Origin: Cycas panzhihuaensis
Lineage: Eukaryota; Cycadophyta
Assembly (NCBI GenBank): GCA_023213395.1
Contig: CM041465.1
Location: 94,557,741-94,621,740, forward strand
Length of the DNA: 64,000 nt
Direction of reading: 5' to 3'
In this document: positions 1 through 12,148 of the stretch, piece after piece
Position numbering within the stretch: the first letter of the stretch is position 1
Layout: every line of letters begins with the position of its first letter
Notes under the pieces: generated by a model
Seen by the model: only the letters and a program-made list of their open reading frames with translations
Databases searched by the model: none
Told to the model about the DNA's origin: nothing
Made by a program: the position numbers and the translations under genes

Positions 1-45
1 GTAGAAGTATAGATAATATTCATATGATAGAATATCATATGATAT

Positions 46-270
46 TCATCTGGTTAGGTAGTTCAATATGCTCTCATGATACTTATTAGATTGAGATCTA
101 CTCCATGTTGATGAATCACATATATGAAGATTGAGACAATTATCTTCATGGGATTCTAGTAAGGCAACTAATGATTCATCATGGGAGAGGCACCTTAAGA
201 GAATTCCATTGAAATAATACTTATACAATATATCATCAAGCAAAAGTTATTGCCTAGCAGCGGCTTGAAT
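46..270 (-). pseudogene. Integrase N-terminal zinc-binding region, element I
   Basis: A minus-strand frame reads LLDDILYKYYFNGILLRCLS followed by HDESLVALLESHED. This matches the stretch before and into the HHCC zinc finger of Ty3/gypsy integrases (usually LYKR..DG.LLRCL...EA...L.EVHEG.CG.H). A stop falls after the first His region and the second half (CX2C) is not recognisable before the window edge. The catalytic core would lie to the left of position 1. It follows the RNase H-integrase linker directly. Confident as a degraded domain; not functional. Confidence 0.75.
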
Positions 271-975
271 TCATCTTCTCTTCTTTATAGTAGCAAGAGA
301 AGGAAAAGATTTATCGTGAATATATAACTTAATCTCTCGATACCATGGATCATCAGAAGGGATGACATGGACATGGAGGATGTGTTGATCTAGAAGGAAA
401 TTATCAATACATTGACTAGTGAGATTAGGAAGAGGAGCATCAGCCATGATCTTTAGGATGATCATGCCCTTTTCTGACTTCCTATTAACCATTTATAAGT
501 TAAACTCTTGAAGCAATAAGGACCACTTACCTAATTGACCGATGAGGTTAGATTTAGTAAGTAGATATCTTATAGGGTTAGATTGAATAATGAGGTAGAC
601 CTTGTTCTTGAGGAGGCAGTGGTGTAACTTCTTAGTAGCAAAAATTAAAGTAAGACATTCTTTTTCAGGTAAAGGGTAGTGAAGTTCGATAGCCACAAGG
701 GTCCTATTAATAAAATAGATGGCCTTCTCTTTATCAAGCTCATCTTCCTGTACTAGCATTCTTGCTAATGATTCCTATGTAGTTGAAGTATATAAAATAA
801 ATGGTTTATCAAACCTTAGTAGAGCAAGAACATGCACTGAAACTAAGGCTTGCTTCAACTTATCAAAGGATTTTTGAACTTGAGGAGTCCATTGTAAATC
901 AATATCTTTCTTTAAAAGATTGATGATAGGCTTAGTATCTAAGACAAAATTAGCAATGAAATGTCTCAAGAAACC
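271..975 (-). pseudogene. RNase H domain and RNase H-integrase linker, element I
   Basis: The 775-969 part contains LQWTPQVQKSFDKLKQALVS and a KPFILYTS stretch, the usual start of gypsy RNase H (catalytic Asp of DAS changed). The 493-759 part has the ELHYPLPEKECLTLIFATKK helix region and ends with GQLGKWSLLLQEFNL, the conserved RNase H C-terminus. After one stop the frame continues at once with KSEKGMIILKIMADAPLPN, equivalent to the KGQALADFLADxP motif of Tat-like elements, and then DDPWYREIKLYI, which in those elements lies just before integrase. Tat elements usually carry a second (archaeal-type) RNase H between these two motifs. Here only about 25 residues separate them, so that domain is absent at this position. 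Confidence 0.8.
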
Positions 976-1026
976 AAGTTTACCTAGAAAAGATTTAATT
1001 TACTTTTAGCTCTTAGGAGGAGGAAT

Positions 1027-1890
1027 TTAGACAATCACCTCGATCTTATCGGGATTAATTATAATCCCATCTTGAGAAATAATGTTTCCCAATATCTTTC
1101 CTAACGTAACAACAAAAATGCATTTGGAAGGATTAAGGCATAAGGGATATTTCTTATACCTTTTGAAAATCATTCTAAGGTCATGCAAATGATCGAATAT
1201 TTTGTATGAAAGGATGAGCATATCATCTAAATATACAACAGTGATATTACTAGTCAAGTTGTGGAAAATATATACCATAAATTTTTGATATATCGCACTG
1301 GCATTCTTCAATCCAAATGGCATGACTTTATAAATAAAAGTTCCCCAAGGAGTAGGTGAAAGTGGTCTTATGATGGTCATGTGGTGAATTAGAAATTTGA
1401 TTACATCCTAAAAAGTCATCTATAAGAGACATTACCTCAAAATCGATCATTTGGTCCTAAATCTGATTAAGAAAAAGGAGGGAAAAGTTATCCTTAGGAC
1501 ATATATCATTGATATCATAAAAGTCAATGTAGATTTAAATTGTACCTTTCTTTTTTGCAATAGGAACCATGTTAGACACCCATTAAGAATAATCAATACT
1601 CTCAATGAATCTAGCTCTTAACAACTGCTCTACTTCTTGTTTAATAGCAAGGGAGAGACACAAATGAATAGGCTATTATTTTTTCCTTTTGGGTTTAGCC
1701 TTAGGAATAACAGTGATGTTATGTTCAATAACTTGAGAGTCAAGGCCTTACATATCTTTATAAACCCATGCAAAAATTGAATAGAGCTCATGAAAGAGAT
1801 CCTTAAACTGGGCAATCTCTTAGGGAGTACAACTAGCTCCCAACTTGATAATTCTAGGAACATCTCCTATCTCTAGATCTATTCAATGGT
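1027..1890 (-). pseudogene. Reverse transcriptase, element I
   Basis: The 1027-1380 frame holds VMPFGLKNASAIYQKFM and the catalytic YLDD box (about 1222-1233), followed by LGNIISQDGI. Upstream fragments in neighbouring frames give IFAWVYKDM, KPKRK, EVEQLLRARFIESIDYS, VPIAKKKGT and CPKDNF, in the usual order of a Ty3/gypsy RT. Frameshifts and stops break the domain near 1385 and between 1450 and 1630. The YLDD box itself survives. RNase H follows immediately downstream, as expected within one Pol polyprotein. Confidence 0.88.
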
Positions 1891-3039
1891 TTGTTCTATA
1901 AGCATTGCATTTCCTTTCTTAAAATGAGGAGGGATAGGCTCTATTGAGGAAGTATCCTCTTGGTGTTGGGAATGATTAATTATGACTTTAGAGAACCCCA
2001 ACTTATGATGTCTATGAGGGAAACTAGGAGATGAACTTACCAGATGCTCCACAATTGCCTTGCCATTTTTAGAATGATCTAAGTAGAAGAGATTGACTAG
2101 GAGAAGATTTTTAGATTGGAAAGTAGATAAAGAGAGAGAGGCATAAAAGGTGCAAGAGGATTAACCAAAGAGTTTGGATAGGTAGGAACAAACTTAATAA
2201 TTGAAGAAACATGAGAAAAGAAAATAGGCCTATCAACAAACTCCCAAATTTAGGTGAATGTTTAGTTAAATTCTTGATAATTAACACTACACTCTTGATA
2301 AGATAAAGATATTAGGATGGGAGAGGATAAGAAAGAATCAATATGAGGATAGGAAGGGAAAGAAACAATGGAGATTAAGTTAATTTTTGGTACTCTAGTA
2401 GAGGTATTATGATTATTTTAACTTGTATCAAGTGAATTAATATCTCCCCCCCTAATTCTAAGTCTAGATGATGATGTAACATCTTTTTTTTATGTCTATT
2501 CAACCATGTTAAAAAGAAAGACAATTAAAAGAAAGATGGGGAAGCATCAACAGACAATTCATGTGTAACTAAAATTGAATAAGCACTTACTAAAGGATTA
2601 GAAATATGAGGAATGACTGTATTTGCCCTTGAGGGCAAGCATAAAACTTGTGAGAAATAAGCCTAAATAGGAGGGAAAGTGTTTACATCAATAAGTCTAC
2701 CCATAGGTGGTTCTTAGTAAGTTACAATAGAATGACAGGTTATTTCTTCATCCAAAGTAGAAGAGAAAATTGAAAACTGATTAGTCAAGTCCAAAGTAGA
2801 AGGAATGGATGATGAACTTGATGAAGAGGGGATAATCTCAACCAAATACATGTCCTTTACTTCTAGATGAGTAGAAGGAGCTTTAATGCTAAAGTATTAA
2901 CCTAAATCAAGTGATTAAAAGAAGTACTATGAAGAGTTGGAGGATTCACTAAGTTCTGAAAAAGTCTCAATGAGAGGAATTGCCTATTTAATGGGTTTTA
3001 ATTTTTGCTTGGAAACCTAAGTTCATCTAAGAGGAAGGA

Positions 3040-3480
3040 ACAAAATGCTGACATTTAGGTAATCCATGGTCTATGCAAAATAATGCTATATTTTAAGTCA
3101 AGGTTAATAATAATGAGCTAAGTAAGAACTGTCTTTTATTCTAACGTGAGAGGGAGAGTGACTTGTCTTAAGGGTACTTTTTGATTCTTATCATACCCTT
3201 GGTAAATCCACTCACATGGATTAAAGACAAAAGTCTCTAAATATTCAATAAGACAGAGAGGGATTACATTGACAAATGATTCTTCATCAATTATAACTCA
3301 CTTAATATTAATATTGTCCTTCATAATTTTGATGTAAAATGGGGGTATGTCATTCAACAAATGAGCGAAACGACTAGACAAGGTAGCCATATCAAAAGAA
3401 AGGGTAGAGTTGGGCAAAAAAACTATTGTAGGAACTCCTAATGCATTAAACAAGAGTTGATATTACTTAGGGCAACACTT
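3040..3480 (-). pseudogene. Retropepsin-like aspartic protease region, element I
   Basis: The minus strand reads VIIDEESFVNVIPLCLIEYL (near 3271-3297), then VPLRQVTLPLTLE, then IILHRPWIT.MSA (near 3064). This mirrors the protease of element E (VDNGSYNAMPLRVMQELGI ... YNLL..RPWLDQMGA). The active-site D-T/N-G-S is D-E-E-S here, so the catalytic glycine is gone. About 1.1 kb of degraded spacer separates this from the RT, comparable to element E. Confidence 0.65.
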
Positions 3481-3699
3481 AAGCAAATCAATAACTGATA
3501 TACCTACTGGAATGGTCTTTAACTCCTTAACCAAAGAGAATGATCCATATTTTAAATTGGAGGGAATGGACCTAAACCTAATAGGATGAGGGGGTACTAG
3601 AGGTAAAAAGTGAGGATTCCTTGCTATCAAATTATTAGATGATTAAATGGACCTGCATTCTTTATAGTCTTCACCATGTTTATCATTCTCTTGGTATCA

Positions 3700-5715
3700 C
3701 CACCTTTAAGAGGTGGGCATGATTGATTGTTATTTCTTTTTGTCAAAGTATTTGAGGAAGTGGTAGTCTTCTTTGATGAATTAGAACTTAAAGGTTTGCC
3801 TTTATCATCCTACACCTACTTTTCCTTACCTTTATCACCTTTACTTGTTTTCTCATTATGTTAAGGCAATAGATCCTTATGAATCATTTGGTATTGAGAT
3901 AATTTAGAAGAGTGATTTAGTTGGACATTTATGTTTTAAGTTGTATTTTGAATAGTACATCACTCACTTCTATCATGTACATTAGTTTGATAGTATGAGC
4001 ACCATTTTATCTTTTTGAAGGGAGGAGGAGGTGGAGGAGGAGCTTGTTTCTTCCTTCCTTTAGTAAGATAATTAACTTTGGTCTATTGCAAAGGTTAGCT
4101 TTAAGAAGGAACATCGACACATAATTTAGTATTGATCGTGTATTCTAATGATCTAATAGAAGAGGTCAAATGATCGTAAGTGGGTTTAGAATAGGAAGCC
4201 TTTGTAGTTTAAATTGGTTCTTTAGAAGGCATAGGTTTCCCAACCTTCTTGATACCTACTTATATTTTGAATGTTTTTAAGACTAAGCATTAATCAAGTA
4301 CTTCTTCGTATATTTAAGGACCAAGTTTTAGAACTTCTAAATATACATGGGGCCTCAACACATTAGTAAACATATTGAATACTAGGCTAGGATCAAGACG
4401 TGAGTGACAAGCATATACTTGGTCTTAAAATCTTCTAATAAAGTCCCTTGATATCTCATCATGGTTCTACTTAATAACTAATAAAGATTTAATGCCTGAT
4501 TTAAATGGTCTCACCACATCAAAATAGTTGATAAAAGAGTCAACTAATTATTGAAATGAGAGAGTGGAAGCTGAGGGAAGATGGTAAAACCACTTCAAGG
4601 CATCATCTTCAAGTGATTTAGGAAATAATCATATCATGACATAATCGTATGACATGAAATCCATGCAAGCAAGTGTAAATGACTGTATATAGGAGGCAAT
4701 CATGAGAAGAGTCACTAAAACATTTAGGTAACTCGGGAAGAAATAGAGGCATAGGAGATAATAAGACCTCACATGAAAAAGGAAACTTCATATAATCAAG
4801 GAAAAGTCTCATTGGCCTCAACATAGTAGGACATTGAGGTAAGGATGATAGATGAGGAATAGACAAATAGATAAGTTGTTGCAATTATGGCTATTATTGT
4901 GATTACAAGACATCATGAGATAGAAAAACAGAAAGGGGATTAAACCACGCTATGGGATTAATCATAGAGTTGGTTTGAGGTATAAGGTATTTAGGGAAAC
5001 TTGGATTGAAAGTGTAAAAAGGATTAGGTTGTGGAGTGGGTATAGGAATATGTGAAAAAGAAGTAGGATTGGAAGCTCTCAAAGCTTGTGATTGACTTGT
5101 TGAAGTATGAGAATGAGTGGAATGAGTATGAGAAACATATTAAGAAGGATGAATCATATTAGATGCTCTAGGAGATGGTGGGTGAGGTCTAGTATCATGA
5201 GACCAAGTGGTATATGATATGTGATGGGGCAATTGAGTGGTAGAGGAAATAGGATAGGAAGAAACAATCCTAGTGGTATAAGAATAAATAGGTTGTAAAC
5301 TAGATGAAGTGATAACTACTTAATAGAAAGTAGGTATATATAAGGCATTAGGGTTACCATAAGTAGAAATGGTGGTGGTACCCATATGGGTGGAAGGTAT
5401 ATAATGAGGAGAGTAAATCCAAACTTATTATCTAGGAGGAGATTAACGTGGCTACGAATGAGTTGATTTATGGTCTTTAACTTCCTTCAAAGATAGGGAA
5501 TGAGATCGTGATGTTGGTCTTGGTGAAGGGGGATGAGAAGGATGAGGAGAGTGAATGGCATTAGGTGGGGGCTCTACCTCTATTGACTCATAATCTTCAC
5601 CTAAGGGATCAATTTGAAGATGCTGTGATAGGGATGTTATGGTATAAGTCTCCAAGTAAAATAGATCTTGGTAACTAATCATGTGTAGTGGAGTAGGAAT
5701 CCTAGTAAGAACCAA
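3700..5715 (-). pseudogene. Gag polyprotein, element I
   Basis: The N-terminal part (about 4720-5715) is rich in proline and serine. The core (about 4300-4640) reads LFPKSLEDDALKWFYHLPS, LVDSFINYFDVVRPFKSG and SRDFIRRF, a Retrotrans_gag domain that packages RNA into the virus-like particle. A zinc-finger-like segment near 3950-4010 reads KWCSYYQTNVHDRSE-stop-C, aligning with KWCSIHGDCFHDDSRC in element E. Several stops (mainly TGG or CAA/CAG to stop) interrupt the core. Start at 5715 is only the first open Met and is uncertain. Confidence 0.78.
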
Positions 5716-6324
5716 CTTAAGGAAGGATGAATATGGTTGACCAAAAGGTGATTCTTCTTATACAATAGAGAGATCTACAAAAGAAGGATCACCGAGGTAT
5801 TGAGAGGGTTCAAAGTATTATTGTTCCACTGGTATATTATATAATTGGGTTGAATCTTTAAGAGGATAGACATAAGTATCATGCACTTAAAGTTTAGAAG
5901 ATTGAATATAGGATGATGAGACTTCTTGACTAAAATATGAAGAGCGTACTTGAGAATTGGGCAGAAGGCCTTGGAGCCTCAAAGAGTGCCTAAGAGTAGG
6001 GGTAGTAGTTTCTATTGCTTTCAAAGAAAATAAATGATAGCTTCCCCAGAAAGGTCACTAAAAAGATGATGTCATCTTGGGTGGACCTAAACTAGATATC
6101 TCTCAATCAACGGGATGTTTTATTTCATGTCAATTCGAGCTGGGAGATATGATGCTTAAGAGGACCTAAGTAACCACCTTTGCCTAACTCCTAAGAAGGA
6201 GTCTTCACCTAGTTATGTCATCCAATAAGTTATGGATAAATAGTGTGACAAAAGGCTTGGATGTAAGAGGGGTGGCAAAATCCACTAACCTATACAACTA
6301 AGTGAAGGAGTTCTAGATTTAGAA
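5716..6324 (-). other. Leader between primer site and gag, element I
   Basis: No coding motif recognised. The stretch 6083-6150 is similar to 63936-64000 at the other end of the window, suggesting a second fragment of the same family there. Confidence 0.45.
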
Positions 6325-6338
6325 CTACTCTGATAGTA
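6325..6338 (-). promoter_or_regulatory. Candidate primer binding site, element I
   Basis: The minus strand reads TACTATCAGAGTAG, close to the initiator-Met-tRNA primer site TGGTATCAGAGCAG (11 of 14). It sits upstream of gag in the right orientation. No convincing CA-terminated LTR end adjoins it, so the call is tentative. Confidence 0.4.
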
Positions 6339-8445
6339 TTCTCAATATCCTTCCTAGGGACTTCTATCCTTTGATTTTTTCAACTTTTTGAGTTTTATTA
6401 GGATAAAGAGAAGGGTTCAGTAAATGAAAAATATTTCTTTCTTTTTCTCTTTTTCTTCTTCTTGGTGTTTTATTTTATTTTTTTTGTTTTCTATTGCTTT
6501 TTATTTTTTTGACAAAATGAAACAAGATAAACAAAAGCAATCTATGAAGCAAAAAAGTCTATTCTACCTTTAACTAATCAAACAAGGAAGAACTAAAACT
6601 AGATGCATGCGATGTGATTTTTGTATTTTTTTTTTTAATTTTAAAGATGAAGGATGCTAATGCAACTACAAAATTATTCTTTCAAACACAATATGCACTC
6701 TTCACTATGAAAGAAAAAAAAGTACCAAAAAAATATGCAACACATCGTGTAATTTGCTTTATATAAACTTTCAAAGAAATAGACAATATGCAATACTATT
6801 TAAAAGATTTTACCTCTATTGCATGTAATCTTTTCTGTGAATGAATGCCCTATGATGTAAGAAGAGAGATTTTAAATATGTGTTACTATTATTAAAAATA
6901 AAAATTAGACCTTTGAAAGTTGTATGCAATCAAGAAAATTTAATAATAATCCACAACAAGATACTAGCTTCACTACTTTAAAGATTCTATCCCAATTGGA
7001 GCAAGGAAAACTCCAAAAGGATCCTTGAATCCCGAAAAAAAATTCAAATAATCAAGCATGCACTTTCTATTCAACACTTTCAATTTTCTTTCTAGAGAAA
7101 AGAAAGCTATTCTAAGAGTAAAATCAAGTAAATAATAAAACTATAGAACCAAGACTTATTTCCCAATTCATAAATCTGCCTTAGAATGAGTTCTTTCTTC
7201 TATTTGATTAATTCTTTCTATCTTTCTCCTTTATAACAAGTCAAGAAAAATAAATAATAAGAAAGAAGGACTTAACCACAGCTAAACAAAGCTAAAAGGG
7301 ATGGCAATGTGCTTGAAACACAAACTGTTATGTAAGAATGAGAAGGGATAACTACATAAGCAGTGGAGAGATGACGATGCCCCACCTTAGTCTACCCCCT
7401 ATGAACCCCACAAAGCGTTGGCCTTTCAGTAAGTATTTCAAACAAAAAATATATACAAGATCACCATAACAATCAACTAAAAGAAGGAGCAAATTCTAGA
7501 CAAAAACAACCTTTAGAGACATAGTGAAATAAGCAAAAAAGTCACGTAGGAAAGACCTTACCAATTTAGAAGAACTTTAAGGATGGAAATTTGAAAGAAT
7601 ACCATGAAAATTGAAGATCAAACCATTAATAATTGAACATCAGTGAACTAAAAAGTTGCAGTATCAAATTCTCCTCTTGATTTCACCCAAAAGCACCATA
7701 GTAGTCCTCAAAAGATCTCTAAAAATCACAAAAAAATCCAAAAAAACTTAAGCAAAATCACACCTTCATTCTCTATAATAAGTCATACAATAATTCTCTA
7801 CATTCTTGGGCATCGCATAGATAAGAATCCATCAAATCTAGGAAAAAACATGTAAAAATTTGGCACACTGGCCAAATTTTGCATGCTTGATAGTAAAAAA
7901 CATGACTGGCCATGCTTTTATACCTACCAAAAATGTGACTTTACTCTAAAAACGTGACCAATCATATTTTTGGCAACACCAAAAACATGATAATCAAGGA
8001 TTAAAATTTGGCTTATCAAAAAGCTAAAAATTATTTTTAAACATAAATTAAAGTATAAATGACTTCATAAATGAGTAAAGAGGCCCAAAACAAGATGAAA
8101 ATGATAAGCATAAACCCAAAAATAAGAGAAAACGATAAAAATTAGGTGAACTCAAGACTAAAATATAAAAATGACAAGTTTTAAAGGAAAAATTAGATTA
8201 AATTGACCATGAAGAAAGGTTTTAATTCCATAGTCTTAGTCATCGATATGTGATAGTAAAATACACATTAAATTATCACTTATCATGCATCACAAAATAA
8301 AATCAATTTATTAATTCATCAAAACATGGGCTAACTCATTACCAAACAAGTCCATCATATATCTTTTCTCATGAAACCATACAAGAAGCATATCCAAAGT
8401 TACAAATACAAATCAAAGGCAAGGTTTTGGTGAAATATATATAAT
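6339..8445. other. Unassigned AT-rich stretch, possible 5' LTR of element I
   Basis: About 2.1 kb between the candidate primer site of element I and the 5' LTR of copia A. A 5' LTR is expected here, but its partner would be outside the window, so it cannot be tested. It holds a pyrimidine-rich tract (about 6425-6520) and one short GC-richer patch (about 7370-7440). No ORF or domain recognised. Confidence 0.3.
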
Positions 8446-8836
8446 TGTTAGAAATATTTAACTAGTGTTAACTTATATGTAATGTAATTATATTAAAGTC
8501 AATATTGTATTACAAAAAGTTCAGTGAAATGGATAAACTATCCATTTCAATGAACTCCCACCTTCTTTATTCTGAAATCTTTCAAGCATGTGAGTTTAGG
8601 AGGTTGTCATGGTTATGTTGGGTAGGCTAGATGAATTTACAAAGAGAGGATGAGATTCTTAGCCATTGCCTTTATTTTCTATTTCTTATTAGAATAAAAC
8701 TATACTATTTTGAGGTCGTTTTTCTTCTCCTAAAGGCATTTTCCACCTACCAAATATTATGAAGCTCTATGATTGTGTATTGCTAGTAGTTTGAAGAGTA
8801 TAAATGTAAATTCTCAATGCAACCCTCTCTCCAACA
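8446..8836 (+). repeat. 5' LTR of copia A
   Basis: Begins TGTTAGAAATATTTA and ends CTCTCTCCAACA. It aligns end to end with 26902-27292 without gaps and is followed at once by the primer site. Confidence 0.93.
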
Positions 8837-8848
8837 TAGTATCAAAGC
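8837..8848 (+). promoter_or_regulatory. Primer binding site (initiator Met tRNA), copia A
   Basis: TAGTATCAAAGC immediately after the LTR matches TGGTATCAGAGC at 10 of 12 positions; both changes are G to A. Confidence 0.85.
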
Positions 8849-10220
8849 AGGGTGTCCCAAGTCTGTCCAAGAAATTAGAGGAGGAGCCTAACTTTAGCGA
8901 AGATAATTGTAGAAAGAAGAAATGAATGCAGATCCCTACACTACAAAATCAAAGTTATGTAAAGATTATATAGTTGTCTTCCATGAAAAATAAATAAAAT
9001 AGAATTATAAACCTAGATTGTAGCTCATACATAAAGGGTCACACCATTACGTTACCTTGTTTAGGCAACTGTACAATCACATCACTTGTAATTAATTTAC
9101 AAGAAGAAGAAACATCACCCTTATCTCAAATATAACCACAACGGTAAACACTAAATATATAGGTTTGTTTCTCAAAGGGAAAGTCCTTGAAGAGCCACAT
9201 ATTGTGAAAGCCTGTTGAAAAACATGATACTAAGCAACCACCACTCTTTCTCAACAAACTAGCCATGGAGAATCCTTCACGTAATTGCCTCTCTTCCTTT
9301 ACATAGTCATCTCTTTGGCATTTATTGAAGCTGCATATAGATGAATGGAAAGTATTTGATGGAGATGACATTAATAAGGATGCATCGCATAGAGAGATGC
9401 TTGAAAATGAAAGTGCCATCACACAGCCATGAAAGCCGATGTAGATATACTTGTTCGAAGGGGATTGCATGATCCCTAAGTATGCAAACACTTGAATAAA
9501 GCTCTATTTTTGCCAAGTAGATGCAAATAAAAATCCATGCAAATGCAACCCTATAAATATTAAATCCCCTCTAACACTATGCCATGAAGAAGTTGAGCTA
9601 ACTTGAAGATGGAGAGATTGAAGCCTAGACGCTATCCTAATGTAGATTGTAAAAACCCTACAATATAAAAATTTTGGATAAAATCTTTTGAAACCCTAAA
9701 TCTTAGGGTTAATAATCTTCCTTCATTTTTTTCTATCCACATAGATATGAAAAATAATTTAATTTTGTTTAATATTTTTTTACAACGTACAAAACACTTA
9801 ATTTTAATTTATTTGGATTTTAGATCCATTATATTACTCATTATTTTTTTTGTTCTAATATTTTGACTTAATTCAACTAAATTGGAATCAAATTTTAGGT
9901 TTTCCATCCATCTACCCCTTGCCCTCTAGCCTTTGATTCTATTACTCCTCTATGCGACAAATGACCAAGTTCTAAAATAGGCTTAACCCCTATTTCTGAT
10001 TCCCCTTTTATTCTACAAATAGGATACCTATATAGTTTTGACCCTAACTTCTTCATATGGAGTCAGAATCCAATTCTAGAAGATGCATTAGATTCTTGAT
10101 TTAGACACATATGTTTTGACTAGTAATTAAAGTAATTTGGATGCCATTTTAATGTGTAAAACCTCACTCAAAATCAAATCTTCTATCATGACTAGGTAAG
10201 TTCAAATACATGACTTTAGC
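8849..10220. other. Long leader of copia A, first part, origin unexplained
   Basis: Together with 14599-15070 this makes about 1.85 kb between primer site and gag, long for a copia element. A 121-codon open frame runs on the minus strand (9126-9491), overlapping a second open frame (9322-9516). I recognise neither product, and they may be chance. At 9692-9710 there is an inverted telomere-like motif. A captured or older inserted sequence is possible. Confidence 0.4.
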
Positions 10221-10459
10221 TGAGGTGACCTAGACTAGTCACACTTCTAAATAGAAGGCAAATTGCTCAAAATATTCAATATCCAATGGATAATTGATTA
10301 ATATTCATTCAATGATTAATAGATGATGTTCAATATTACATATATGAATGTATTTATACTCTAACCATGGAAGGACGTGTCTAAATAGTAAATAGTCATG
10401 ACCACTTCACCAATTAATATGATTAGTTATGCATAATTATATGATTTAGGCTCACTACA
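10221..10459 (-). repeat. 3' LTR of the gag-only element
   Basis: On the plus strand it begins TGAGGTGACC and ends CTCACTACA. It aligns without gaps to 14360-14598. Confidence 0.9.
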
Positions 10460-10473
10460 AGCTCTCCCCTCTT
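10460..10473 (-). promoter_or_regulatory. Polypurine tract, gag-only element
   Basis: On the minus strand AAGAGGGGAGAGC directly precedes the 3' LTR, the expected position for plus-strand priming. The preceding codons (FEDEAFQEG) resemble the end of many Ty3/gypsy elements just before their purine tract. Confidence 0.75.
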
Positions 10474-12148
10474 GAAAGGCTTCATCCTCGAAAGATACTA
10501 AATTGAATAGTCCTCATGTGAGTAGTATAATGTCATAAAAATTTTCAAGGTTCACATGTTGATTTAAGTCATAACAGAAGTGTTGAACATATGATTCAAA
10601 AGATGCCTTTTTCTAGATTCTCGTTAATCTTTTATTAAACCATGGCATTATCGACCACTGTCTTCAATTTTAATAAGACTTCTGACTTTGTGGAAGTAGT
10701 ATGGTATATTTATTTATTAAGTGGATTATTGTTAAGGCACCCCAAGTTATCTTTCATTCAAAATTATGATTAGGTATCTTGATTTCCTGAAATCTTTGTC
10801 ACTTTTCTATCGTATTTTGAATTTGAGCTGAGAAGATATCTAATGCAATTTCTTCAATTTTTAAGGGAATAAAAGGAGTGCTGATGATGGTTCTTAGGTG
10901 ATACTGAGGAGACCATATTGTAAAATCCTTTTCTTGTATATTTATATTTGGTGTTGATTCTTGAGATCTGTCATCCTTAGTTGTTAATCCTCATTTTTTA
11001 ATATTGAGAGGTGTACTATATTTATTGTTACTAGTGTTAGGGGTTAATTCTTCACTGGATTATTTATTGTTTGATGGAAGGATTTGGCAATATATTTTAT
11101 CACTAGATTCCTATTTATTAACATCTTTAGTAGGAACCGTAGAAATGATGTGAAGAGTAGGGATAACTTATTTTTGAATTCTCCAGTTGTTATCCTCATC
11201 TACACGTGAAGGTGAATTTTTTCAATCCTTCCAATTATCATCCATATCTGCATGTGAAAGTGACTAAGTAGGTTGATATCTCTTCCCAAGTTGCTTATGA
11301 TATGGATTCTTAGTGGATATAGGAGACAAATTAGTTATTTTATAAGTTATTCAATTCCCAATGATGGATTTATTTTTATTGTAATTTGACATTTTTATCT
11401 TTGTATTTGTAACCTGATTTCTTACTAACATAGGAATTTGTTTTCTTTGATTTGTTGAAATTGCTTACAATTTAGGACCTCATTCCTAGTTGTTTATCAC
11501 CTTCATTGATATGTTTGAATGTACATCTTTTTGAAAGTTTATTAATTCTTGATTCCTTCTTAGTTGCTTGTTTTCTTTTTGGATTGTTGCCAACTATATT
11601 GTGTCATTAAGACTTATTAATTTTAGAGACAAGTCTAGTTTTGATTGATGATCGAATGCCATTTGGTGAAGAAATTCTTTACTTTCTTTGTCTACTTTTG
11701 ATTTTACTACATTTTCTTTAGGGCTTATTTCAATAATAAATTCCATTTCTACCTTAGTATTGATGAGGTCATTCTCTTTGAATTGATTTTAAATGCTATT
11801 GAGAATAGTTCCCAAGTTATAATTCTATGGTTCTCATTTTCTTGTTCATGTGACCAATTTTGCCACTAGTTAAATGCCATTATATATATATGCAATGTAG
11901 CATATACTATTTTTTCTTCATTATTGATTATGTTTTGATGTAGAAAGAAGTCTTCTAGCTCCTGCAACTAATCGATAGCATTATCTTTTTAACCCATAGA
12001 ACTGAGAGATGCCAAAATTTCCCTTGATCTTCCAATCTGATGGACAGAGCAATCGTAATTTGATGTATTTGACTTTTGACATATCTTGTCTATGTGCTGG
12101 ACTTAAATGGTCCCATTCCTTCAAGTATTTTGATAGAAAATATTCCAT
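10474..12148 (-). pseudogene. Gag-like protein of the gag-only element
   Basis: From ATG at 12148 the minus strand reads MEYFLSKYLKEWDHLSPAHR, then an ELEDFFLHQN segment, EEKIVYATLHI and a WQNWSHEQENENHRIITWEL stretch. This fits a Retrotrans_gag domain (LASLHLEGKALEWWQ...W.EF). One frame then stays largely open to about 10640, broken only by isolated stops (mostly consistent with TGG or CAA/CAG mutating), about 500 codons in all. The distal half is polar and lysine-rich with no zinc knuckle, protease or polymerase motif. The product would be a particle protein acting on its own RNA. One frameshift is suspected near 11970. Confidence 0.7.

Larger units (their letters stand above)
1..6338 (-). 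mobile_element. Element I: partial, decayed Tat-like Ty3/gypsy retrotransposon
   Basis: Reading the minus strand from high to low coordinates gives primer site, leader, proline-rich gag, protease, reverse transcriptase, RNase H, then the integrase N-terminus, where the left window edge cuts it. This gag-PR-RT-RH-IN order is that of Ty3/gypsy. Its gag core closely matches that of element E (42-53 kb) and element F (60-63 kb), so all three belong to one family. Every domain has in-frame stops, so it is dead. The 3' LTR lies outside the window and the 5' LTR was not identified. Tat-like placement is an inference from the linker after RNase H and from the family's second RNase H domain. Confidence 0.85.

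Noticed and set aside
8441-8445. Target duplication of copia A
   Set aside because: Flanks ATAAT and ACGAT agree at only three of five positions, so it is not claimed.
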